DNA from: an uncultured Flavobacteriales bacterium
GTDB taxonomy: Bacteria; Bacteroidota; Bacteroidia; Flavobacteriales; Crocinitomicaceae
Assembly: GCA_946480085.1 (NCBI GenBank)
Contig: CAMLHZ010000001.1
Location: 882,864 to 946,863 of the forward strand
DNA: 64,000 nucleotides
Direction: 5' to 3'
The position numbers were made by a program, and so were the translations under genes. The notes under the pieces were generated by a model that was not told the origin of the DNA, did not search any database, and saw only the letters and a list, made by a program, of their open reading frames with translations. Below, one piece after another: positions 57,381-64,000 of the stretch. Position 1 is the stretch's first letter. Each line of letters starts with the position of its first letter.

Positions 57381-58427
57381 TTATCTGTAGAATTGTAAAA
57401 TGTGCTTCACTTTTTGGTAAGATTCTTCGCCTTTTTCAGCAATGAATTTTTCCTGAAGTTCTTGATAGATTTCCGGTTGATGAATGCGTTTTCCTATCGT
57501 GAAATCCTTGATTTCTTTTCCGAAATTGGATTTGAACTTGAACAGATAATCGTTTTCATCCAAACTCAGTCCGCCACCGAAATTCAGCAATTTCATTCCA
57601 TTTTCCTGCGCCCAGAAAGCCATTTTTGAAAGCAAAAGGTTGGATGCCGGAACTTTCGGGTGACTCAGATTTCGAGCTGAGAGGTAATATGTCACCATTC
57701 CGCCAGAAACGAAAAATAAAGATGAAGCATAGATCTCGCCGTTTTTTTCAACTTTAGCAAGCAGTAACTTTTCTCCCAGTCCATCAATCATTTCCGAATA
57801 AAAGTCTGGTGAAAAGAAATAGAAATCGGTAGCACCAGAATGAATCATGTTCGCTCTGTAAGCTTCATCGAAAGTCGAAACGTCTTCTTTTTTAAAGATG
57901 TTCACACTCCATGTATATTCCTCCTTTTCCAGTTTTCGAACCAGATTTCTGTTGGTTCCGGAAAATTCTTTCATCCAGATTTCTTCTTTGTCCAGGGTAG
58001 GAAGCGTAACGACTCTTCTGTTTAGTACGTTCTTGATGTTTTCCTGAAAGAAATGATACTCATTATAAATGTGGTGATAGCGAACAAATTCGGTTACAAT
58101 ATTCTTGCGTTTTGAAACGTGCTCAATGAACAATTTCTCCGCTTCAACCATGATGTCAGGTGTATTCGAAACGGGTCCGGCATAGCCATACGGCGAACTG
58201 ATATCGTAATAATTGGTTCCTTGAATAGGAAGAAGAATGTACGGATAAACCCAGATTTTTTCGCTTGAAACAAAAACAGCAATTTCGTATTCGCCATTTT
58301 GCATTTTCGCATCACAAGCTAAAAACTCGGGTTGATAGTAAATATCCAGTGTACGAATATAGTTCAGAACTTGCTCGGGGAGAAGTTTGATAGAAGTTTG
58401 ATTATAAACCTGAAACTTTAAATCCAT
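57381..58427 (-). CDS. FemAB/GNAT-fold acyltransferase-like protein
   Basis: 348 residues. It shows the FemAB/GNAT_acetyltransf_6-like outline: YYDISSPYGYAGPV in the N-terminal half, a Lys-rich helix FSGTNRNLVRKLEKEE and the C-terminal LLNFGGGLSLDENDYLFKFK. Such proteins transfer acyl or aminoacyl groups to amino-sugars or peptides. The legionaminic pathway needs an N-acetyltransferase (LegH) after LegC, and no other candidate lies in the cluster, so this may fill that step or decorate the finished sugar. The start overlaps the end of the DegT-like gene by 26 bases. Confidence 0.72.
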   Translation of the reverse strand: MDLKFQVYNQTSIKLLPEQVLNYIRTLDIYYQPEFLACDAKMQNGEYEIAVFVSSEKIWVYPYILLPIQGTNYYDISSPYGYAGPVSNTPDIMVEAEKLFIEHVSKRKNIVTEFVRYHHIYNEYHFFQENIKNVLNRRVVTLPTLDKEEIWMKEFSGTNRNLVRKLEKEEYTWSVNIFKKEDVSTFDEAYRANMIHSGATDFYFFSPDFYSEMIDGLGEKLLLAKVEKNGEIYASSLFFVSGGMVTYYLSARNLSHPKVPASNLLLSKMAFWAQENGMKLLNFGGGLSLDENDYLFKFKSNFGKEIKDFTIGKRIHQPEIYQELQEKFIAEKGEESYQKVKHILQFYR

Positions 58428-59379
58428 TTTCTAATGCAGAAACTATACGTTGCATGTCTTCGGAATTGTACCGTTGATCGATGGGCAAAGATAACAAAGT
58501 TTTCGCCAGGGTTTTGTCGGCTGAATCGAGCCAATGAACCGGACAAAAAATCCCGTTTTGAGCTAGTTGCTTTCTGATTTCGTCTCTTTTCTCGATGTGG
58601 ATCATCACAAATAATTCGGATGTTTCAACCACTTTTATTTCGTTGGAATGAAGAAAATCAATCAGAATTTTAGCATTTGATCTTCGCTGTTCTAATATCT
58701 TATTCCAATCGTATTGATGGATTTCATCTATTGAATGAAACGAAATTTCTGAAGTTTGAAGCGCTTGTTCTGCTTCAGCGTATTTGTCTAGAAAGGTTTT
58801 TTCGTTGCTTTTCTGGTTGGAGATTTTCCATTTACGTTTGAGTTCTTCGGCTTCCTTTTTCAACTGGTAGTATTCAGATTCTTCTACGGAGCTGTTGTGC
58901 TCGTATGGACCAATAACAACAGCAATATCCACTTCCAGCCATTTTCGCAAACTCGTAAAACATGCTTTTCCAACTTGATTGTGAATTGCTTCCAGACTTT
59001 GAACACAATCTTCCAAAACAATGTGTTTTCCGTTCAATAATTCATGAGGTACAGGAATGTATCCATTGAAATGATTCCAGATGATGATTGCGGAATCGTG
59101 TTGAATTTCCCAAACAGAAGAATATCGAAATATCTCTTTTAACTCGGGCGTTTTTAGAAGAATGCGATCAATCGTTTCTTCACAATAATGTTTCGGGAAA
59201 TAAACAGGATAGTTATTCACTTTCAACTCCATGGAAAGAAGCCAGGCAATTGCATCTGCGCCCGTTTCAAAACCGATTATATTCTTTTCTGACTCAAAGA
59301 AATTATTCGGACTGTTAGTGCGAAATGACTTTGAATCATCTGCCGCGAAAGCACCGCCGATATATTTATTTCCGTTCAT
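58402..59379 (-). CDS. Divergent DegT/DnrJ-family aminotransferase-like protein
   Basis: 325 residues, shorter than the usual 370-390. The PLP-fold pattern is recognisable: GFETGADAIAWLL, HIVLEDCVQSLEA with D124, and FTSLRKWLEVD with K146 at the Schiff-base position in the FRK(x)(L/F)PVxDG variant. The glycine-rich segment after the lysine is degenerate and 50 residues of the small domain appear shortened. It could be an active aminotransferase of unusual type or a pseudoenzyme partner of LegC. It begins one base after the legG stop. Confidence 0.7.
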   Translation of the reverse strand: MNGNKYIGGAFAADDSKSFRTNSPNNFFESEKNIIGFETGADAIAWLLSMELKVNNYPVYFPKHYCEETIDRILLKTPELKEIFRYSSVWEIQHDSAIIIWNHFNGYIPVPHELLNGKHIVLEDCVQSLEAIHNQVGKACFTSLRKWLEVDIAVVIGPYEHNSSVEESEYYQLKKEAEELKRKWKISNQKSNEKTFLDKYAEAEQALQTSEISFHSIDEIHQYDWNKILEQRRSNAKILIDFLHSNEIKVVETSELFVMIHIEKRDEIRKQLAQNGIFCPVHWLDSADKTLAKTLLSLPIDQRYNSEDMQRIVSALENGFKVSGL

Positions 59380-60540
59380 TTAGAAAGTGGAACGTTTTAA
59401 AAGCAGTTTATTCCAATCAATTTTTGCGATAAAATCAACAATTCGCTGACTTGCATGACCATCACCATAAATGTTCGGAATTTTGTGAATATTCGCTTTA
59501 AATCCTGGTTCTATTGCTTTCGAATAAGCTTCAAGAATTTCCAAAATATTTACAGAAACATCGATTACGTTTGCATTTCGAAGACGACCATCTTGTCGGG
59601 AACCCACGTTGATAACTGGAATACCAAAACTATGCGCTTCCACCAATCCGCTGGATGAATTTCCAAGCATCAACGCACTGTGCCGTTGAGCTGCGTAGTA
59701 ATTTAATCGCCCTAAACTATGAACGAAAGTTACACGCTCGTTTTGCTCACTGATTTCCTGAAGTGTTTCATTGATTTCTGCCCCACCGACATCTGTATTT
59801 GCCGCTGTGAACAAGAAATGAGCATTCGTTTGACTACAAAGTTCGTGTATGAGTTCGGTAAGAAATGCCTTGTTGATCGTTTGACCAATTGTTTCACTAT
59901 GAAAGGTCGCAATTACTAAGGGTTCGATCAGCGGCAGTCCGAAGTTCTCACAAAACTCCGCTTTACTCGGAAGTTCCGTAGAAAGTATTTCGTCAAGTCC
60001 CGGTTCACCTGAAACACAAATTCTCCACGCTTCTTCTCCCATTTTCAGAAGATTTGCTCTATAGGTTTCCGTAGCCGGAAAATGAATGTGACTCATTTTT
60101 GAAACGGCATGTCGAACCTGATTATCGGTTGCGCCTTCCGTAACTTCACCACCAGAAATATGTGCAACAGGAATGGATTGAAATAGACAGGATGAAACAA
60201 CAGGGATCAATTCTGATCTGTCACCAAGAACTACAACCAAATCAGGTTTGTAATTGGAGAGAAACTGCGCAAATTGTACTTGAAGTTGTCCATTGGAAAT
60301 ACTTACAGCAGAATCGTCTTCGGTTTCTACCATGTGGTCAATTTTGATTGCAATCGGAAAATGATCTGCATCAATTTCGTTGACGGTATAGCCTTGGCTT
60401 TTGCTTAGATGTCCGCCTGCAACGGCCAATTCTGTTTCAAATTGATCTTGTTTCAGCAAAAGTTGAATTAACGGTTTTAATAAACCATATTCGGAGCGCG
60501 CTCCTGTAAAAACGATGATTTTCTTTTTCTCTAGTCCCAT
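59380..60540 (-). CDS. legG: NDP-N,N'-diacetylbacillosamine 2-epimerase, hydrolysing (NeuC/LegG)
   Basis: 386 residues of the UDP-GlcNAc 2-epimerase family: TGARSEYGLLKPLIQLLL, VVVLGDRSELIPV, AHISGGEVTEGATDNQVRHA, LMLGNSSSGLVEA. Hydrolysing members release a free 2-epimerised sugar (ManNAc or the 2,4-diacetamido mannose used for legionaminic acid). It overlaps legI by ten bases. Confidence 0.92.
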   Translation of the reverse strand: MGLEKKKIIVFTGARSEYGLLKPLIQLLLKQDQFETELAVAGGHLSKSQGYTVNEIDADHFPIAIKIDHMVETEDDSAVSISNGQLQVQFAQFLSNYKPDLVVVLGDRSELIPVVSSCLFQSIPVAHISGGEVTEGATDNQVRHAVSKMSHIHFPATETYRANLLKMGEEAWRICVSGEPGLDEILSTELPSKAEFCENFGLPLIEPLVIATFHSETIGQTINKAFLTELIHELCSQTNAHFLFTAANTDVGGAEINETLQEISEQNERVTFVHSLGRLNYYAAQRHSALMLGNSSSGLVEAHSFGIPVINVGSRQDGRLRNANVIDVSVNILEILEAYSKAIEPGFKANIHKIPNIYGDGHASQRIVDFIAKIDWNKLLLKRSTF

Positions 60541-61553
60541 GAAATATGTTTGCGACTGATCGCCATATCTTTTTCCACATCAATCGTAAGTCGTTTCCCG
60601 ATAATGGATTCGTATTCTTCCATTCCGAGTTCCGCAACAGGACGTTTTCCTACTAAATGTTCTTCAGTAATGATTTCTCCTGCCTTTAAATTTGCTTTGG
60701 CGTAAATTCCTTTTTTTACTACCAATTGAGTTGCTTTTTCCACTTCCTGAATACGCTTAATGCCATCACCAAGGGAAAGTTCTATTGCACGGATGCCATC
60801 AACCAATGCTTTCAATTCGACTGGATCGAGTGAAGCTTTATGGTCGGGACCTTCCATGTTTTTATCAAGTGTGAAATGCTTTTCAATAATTCTTGCTCCG
60901 CGAGCTGCAGCTGCAAGGGAAATTGCAATTCCGTCTGTATGGTCCGAATAACCAACTGTTACCTGAAATGCTTCTTTCAAGGTGTCCATCGCTCTCAGAT
61001 TCACGGTTTCTAACGGTGCCGGATATTCTGATGTACAATGCAAGATGGAAACTTCCGGAGCTCCATTTTCGATTAAAGTCAAATATGCTTTCTCTACATC
61101 AGCCAGATTACACATACCCGTCGACAAAATCACAGGACGTTTTTTGCGAGCAATTTGTTTCAGATAAAGCAGATTATTGATTTCGCCTGAACCTACTTTG
61201 ATCAACGGAAGATTCAATTCATCAACCAGAAAATTTAAGCTCTCTTGTTCGTCGGGAGTAGATAGAAATTGAACCCCAACCGTGTTAGAATATGCTTGAA
61301 GTTCTTTGAAATCGGCATAAGAAAGCTCCAGTTTTTTTAGCATTTCGAACTGAGAACCTTCACCATCGTTTTCGATCTGGTAATTGGCTTTTGGAGCATC
61401 GGCTGTTAGCAGAGCTTCTGTTTTCCATGTCTGAAATTTGACGCAATCAACACCAGCAGCTTTTCCAGCATCAATCAGTTTTTTCGCAAGATTAATGTCG
61501 CCGTTGTGATTTACCCCAGCTTCTGCAATGATGTATATTTTGTCTTCGAACAT
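60531..61553 (-). CDS. legI: N-acetylneuraminate/legionaminic acid synthase (NeuB/LegI)
   Basis: 340 residues: NeuB barrel (about 1-270) with IIAEAGVNHNGDINLAKKLI, VKFQTWKTEALL and GYSDHTDGI, plus a C-terminal SAF antifreeze-like domain (about 280-340). It condenses PEP with the free six-carbon sugar from LegG. The 150 bases upstream hold the ACATAG inverted repeat, which separates it from legC. Confidence 0.94.
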   Translation of the reverse strand: MFEDKIYIIAEAGVNHNGDINLAKKLIDAGKAAGVDCVKFQTWKTEALLTADAPKANYQIENDGEGSQFEMLKKLELSYADFKELQAYSNTVGVQFLSTPDEQESLNFLVDELNLPLIKVGSGEINNLLYLKQIARKKRPVILSTGMCNLADVEKAYLTLIENGAPEVSILHCTSEYPAPLETVNLRAMDTLKEAFQVTVGYSDHTDGIAISLAAAARGARIIEKHFTLDKNMEGPDHKASLDPVELKALVDGIRAIELSLGDGIKRIQEVEKATQLVVKKGIYAKANLKAGEIITEEHLVGKRPVAELGMEEYESIIGKRLTIDVEKDMAISRKHISWD

Positions 61554-61583
61554 GAATTCTTTCTTGTAAATCTACAAAGATAT

Positions 61584-61713
61584 TAAACACATAGTCACAT
61601 AGTAAGGACATAGAAACATAGTTTTTAATAAGGAAGATCTTAGAATTTAAGCTAACACACAATTATAAATTAACTATGTGTCTATGTGGACAAGCTATGT
61701 TTCTATGTGTTTA
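61584..61713. repeat. ACATAG-type inverted repeat between legC and legI
   Basis: TAAACACATAG (61584-61594) pairs with CTATGTGTTTA (61703-61713). Between them the left side has four CATAG words and the right side four CTATG words, so several pairings are possible. It extends into the end of legC. It may lower legI-and-downstream transcription relative to legBC. Confidence 0.75.
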
Positions 61714-62854
61714 GATTTACACTGCTTGGCAAATTAACCACACGTTCTTCCAGCCAAATAGAATTTTCCAAGCCATCCGTTTCACAATTTTCAAAAGCGG
61801 GTAGACGGTTCATCAATGTCCAGATTGGTCTTGTCATTACACCCAAATCATTGGAGAACTTCAAAAATGCATCACGCTCTTCTCTCGACTCCAGGACAAT
61901 CGTATTTAACCAGTAATTAGCAGTTGTTCCCTTATTTTCTGAAACCACATTTACACCGAATTTTGAAAGTTCATTGATGTAATGTTGTGCCGTTTCTCGT
62001 TTGTTCATTAGGATTTGAGGAAGCTGTTCTAATTGAGCGCAAGCCAACGCAGCATTGATGTTCGGCATACGGTAATTGTAGCCAACTTCATCATGAAAGA
62101 AATCCCATGCATGTGGAACTTTTGCTGTTGTTGTCAAGTATTTTGCGCGTTTTGCCCATTCTTCATTATTAGTGACAATTGCACCACCGCCGCCAGAAGT
62201 CACGGTTTTGTTCCCGTTAAAACTGAATGCAGCTATATGCCCGATAGTGCCCGTGTGTTTGTTTCCAACGTAAGAGCCCAAAGATTCAGCGGCATCTTCC
62301 ACTAAAACAATATTGTATTTCTCACATATATCCAGAAGTTCGGTTACTCGCATCGGAAAACCAAAAGTGTGCATTGGAACACAAGCCTTAATTCTTCTTC
62401 CTGTTTTGGTATTGATGCATTCGTTTTTATCATTTTGGTGTGTCTCACTTTCGAGAAAACGAAGAACAGCTGTTGGAGAGAGTCCAAGCGTATCTTTATC
62501 AACGTCAATAAAAACGGGTTTGGCACCAATATATGAAATGGCATTTGCCGTTGCCACGAAAGTCAGTGCTTGTGAAAGTACTTCATCGTTTTGTTCAACT
62601 CCCGCAATGATCATTGCCATGTGAAGAGCCGCAGTTCCGTTTACAGCTGCAATGGCATGCTTTGCCCCTGTAATTTCGCACATATCTCTTTCGAAACGGT
62701 CTACGAAAGGTCCAACGGATGAAACAAACGTACTGTCAATACACTCAATCAGGTATTCCTTTTCCTTTCCTCCAAAATAGGGTGCGTGAAGTGGAATAAA
62801 TCCTTCTTTCCCGAAGCGATTTCGAACGGTTTCAACGATAGCTGCGAAATCCAT
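61703..62854 (-). CDS. legC: LegC-type aminotransferase
   Basis: 383 residues, DegT/DnrJ/EryC1/StrS family: D187 in VEDAAESLG, PLP lysine K216 in FSFNGNKTVTSGGGGAIV. The N-terminus FIPLHAPYFGGKEKEYLIEC is characteristic of LegC. It aminates C4 of the 4-keto sugar made by LegB. It follows legB by eight bases. Confidence 0.93.
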   Translation of the reverse strand: MDFAAIVETVRNRFGKEGFIPLHAPYFGGKEKEYLIECIDSTFVSSVGPFVDRFERDMCEITGAKHAIAAVNGTAALHMAMIIAGVEQNDEVLSQALTFVATANAISYIGAKPVFIDVDKDTLGLSPTAVLRFLESETHQNDKNECINTKTGRRIKACVPMHTFGFPMRVTELLDICEKYNIVLVEDAAESLGSYVGNKHTGTIGHIAAFSFNGNKTVTSGGGGAIVTNNEEWAKRAKYLTTTAKVPHAWDFFHDEVGYNYRMPNINAALACAQLEQLPQILMNKRETAQHYINELSKFGVNVVSENKGTTANYWLNTIVLESREERDAFLKFSNDLGVMTRPIWTLMNRLPAFENCETDGLENSIWLEERVVNLPSSVNLNT

Positions 62855-62862
62855 ATGATGAA

Positions 62863-63861
62863 TTAAATATTATAAATGTCAGCTTTGTACTGCTTCAAAT
62901 TCTCTGGTTGCTTGAACCATTCAATCGTTTGTCGAAGCCCTTCTTCCAAAGTAGTTTCCGGTTTCCATCCTGTGTATTCGAACAATTTGCTATTATCTCC
63001 AAACAAACGGAAAACTTCAGAATTCTCCGGACGTAAACGTTGTTCTTCTTGTTTGATTGTCGCTCCCAGATTAATTTGTCGAATTAACTCGTTGGCTAAA
63101 TCTCCAATCGAAATTTCATTGTGCGTTGCAATGTTTACATCCTGTCCGTTCAGTTTGTCACAAAGCGAGATTTCAACGAAACCTCTTGCAGTGTCTTTTG
63201 CAAAAACCAAATCGCGTGTTGGAGTTAAATCCCCTAAGTTGATTTCGTTGTATCCGTTCAATAACTGAGTGATGATAGTAGGAATAATTGCTCTTGCAGA
63301 TTGACGCGGACCATAAGTGTTGAATGGGCGAACAATCGTAATGGGCATATCAAAACTTCTGTAGAACGATTCAGCTATACAGTCGGCTCCAATTTTTGTT
63401 GCTGAATAAGGTGATTGTCCCTGACGTGGATGTTTTTCATCAATTGGAACGTACTGGGCAGTTCCATAGACCTCTGAAGTAGATGTTACCAAAACACGTT
63501 CAGTCCCTAAATCTCTGGCTGCTTGAACAATGTTCAACGTTCCTTTTACATTCGTATCAACGTATGCGTCAGGAGAGTGGTAAGAGTAGGGAATGGCGAT
63601 AAGTGCAGCAAGGTGATACACAATATCAATTCCTTTCATTGCAGTTCTTACTCCGTTAGGATCACGAACATCTCCGGTAAATACTTCAATTTGTTGAAGA
63701 AGTTCTTTCGGAAAACTATCCAGCCAACCCCAGCTATTGAAACTGTTATAATAACAGAAAGCACGAACCTGAGCTCCTTCCTGAATTAGTTGTTCTACCA
63801 AATGCGAACCAATGAATCCATCAGCTCCAGTTACCAATACCTTTTTTCCTTTTAATCGCAT
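62863..63861 (-). CDS. legB: NDP-GlcNAc 4,6-dehydratase (LegB)
   Basis: 332 residues, extended SDR: VLVTGADGFIGSHLVEQL, RAFCYYNSFNSWGWLD (typical of LegB), catalytic SPYSATKIGADCIAESF. It makes the 4-keto-6-deoxy sugar that starts the legionaminic pathway. It is the first gene of the operon; a promoter-like TATATTTG box lies 17 bases upstream on this strand. Confidence 0.94.
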   Translation of the reverse strand: MRLKGKKVLVTGADGFIGSHLVEQLIQEGAQVRAFCYYNSFNSWGWLDSFPKELLQQIEVFTGDVRDPNGVRTAMKGIDIVYHLAALIAIPYSYHSPDAYVDTNVKGTLNIVQAARDLGTERVLVTSTSEVYGTAQYVPIDEKHPRQGQSPYSATKIGADCIAESFYRSFDMPITIVRPFNTYGPRQSARAIIPTIITQLLNGYNEINLGDLTPTRDLVFAKDTARGFVEISLCDKLNGQDVNIATHNEISIGDLANELIRQINLGATIKQEEQRLRPENSEVFRLFGDNSKLFEYTGWKPETTLEEGLRQTIEWFKQPENLKQYKADIYNI

Positions 63862-63878
63862 GAACGAATTTTAGGCTC

Positions 63879-63909
63879 CAAATATAAGAAAAAGCGTCGG
63901 CTTTTGAAG
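63879..63909 (-). promoter_or_regulatory. Candidate promoter of the leg operon
   Basis: On the minus strand TATATTTG (63886-63879) fits TAnnTTTG. The -33 region, 19 bases upstream, reads CTTC instead of TTTG and lies inside the 56-bp tandem repeat. Confidence 0.55.
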
Positions 63910-64000
63910 ACCGAGCGAGCAATGGCAAATTGCGTCAAGCGAGAGAAAAGCGTCGGCTTTTGAAGACCGAGCGAGCAATGGCAAATTGCGTCAAGCGAGA
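63890..64000. repeat. 56-bp tandem direct repeat, cut by window end
   Basis: Unit 63890-63945 is repeated at 63946-64000 (55 bases visible) without a mismatch. Each unit has two small palindromes: AAAAGC-GTCG-GCTTTT and GCAAT-GGCAA-ATTGC, plus GAGCGAG and AAGCGAG words. The array may continue beyond the window. Confidence 0.9.

Noticed and set aside
63890..64000. CRISPR array
   Set aside because: The 56-bp units are direct copies with no unique spacers and no cas genes nearby.

Overview
The window is a chromosomal segment of a member of the Bacteroidota, most likely Flavobacteriales; a Fluviicola/Crocinitomicaceae relative is possible, but genus is not decidable here. Supporting signs are four secreted proteins with type IX secretion (T9SS) C-terminal sorting domains, a TonB-dependent receptor paired with a DUF4249 lipoprotein, Bacteroidota families DUF2851 and DUF3467, promoters of the TTTG-N18/19-TAnnTTTG type, low G+C, and weak or absent Shine-Dalgarno sequences. 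No gene-free stretch exceeds about 300 bases.

Layout. (1) 1-11.7 kb: a truncated pirin, an Omp85-type barrel, three methionine-salvage genes (mtnD, mtnC, mtnA) scattered among a TonB receptor/DUF4249 pair, envelope proteins and two paralogous T9SS cargo proteins. (2) 11.7-20.3 kb: a 948-residue T9SS protein, DUF2851 protein, lipoprotein, PspC protein, RmlD-like reductase, ComEA-like protein, apt and an acyl-CoA dehydrogenase. (3) 20.3-35.2 kb: the translation/transcription core: rpsU, xerC-like recombinase, hpf, tRNA-Thr/Tyr/Gly/Thr, tuf, tRNA-Trp, secE, nusG, rplK, rplA, rplJ, rplL, rpoB, rpoC. Hairpins after tuf and between rplL and rpoB suggest internal transcriptional control. (4) 35.2-40.7 kb, minus strand: a tight gene set coding for a UbiA prenyltransferase, an exported QW-repeat (squalene-cyclase-like) protein, a lipoprotein, a polytopic membrane protein and a T9SS protein. 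I know no described system of this composition, and it is the best candidate for something new. (5) 41-47.9 kb: small envelope proteins, an EamA exporter, a TPR histidine kinase, DUF3467, and a coiled-coil/zapA/rny operon. (6) 47.9-63.9 kb: surface polysaccharide locus. The plus-strand half carries a nucleotide-sugar epimerase (start overlapping the rny stop), two Wzx-like flippases, two O-antigen ligase/polymerase-like proteins and a GT-B-like transferase. The minus-strand half encodes a legionaminic-acid-type nonulosonic acid pathway (legB, legC, legI, legG, DegT-like, FemAB-like, ptmE-like, legF-like).

The polysaccharide locus is punctuated by three long imperfect inverted repeats, two of them built from ACATAG words, and ends in a 56-bp tandem repeat that runs off the window just upstream of the legB promoter. 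Together region 6 would make a CMP-activated nine-carbon sugar, assemble a surface glycan on a lipid carrier, flip it and polymerise or ligate it.
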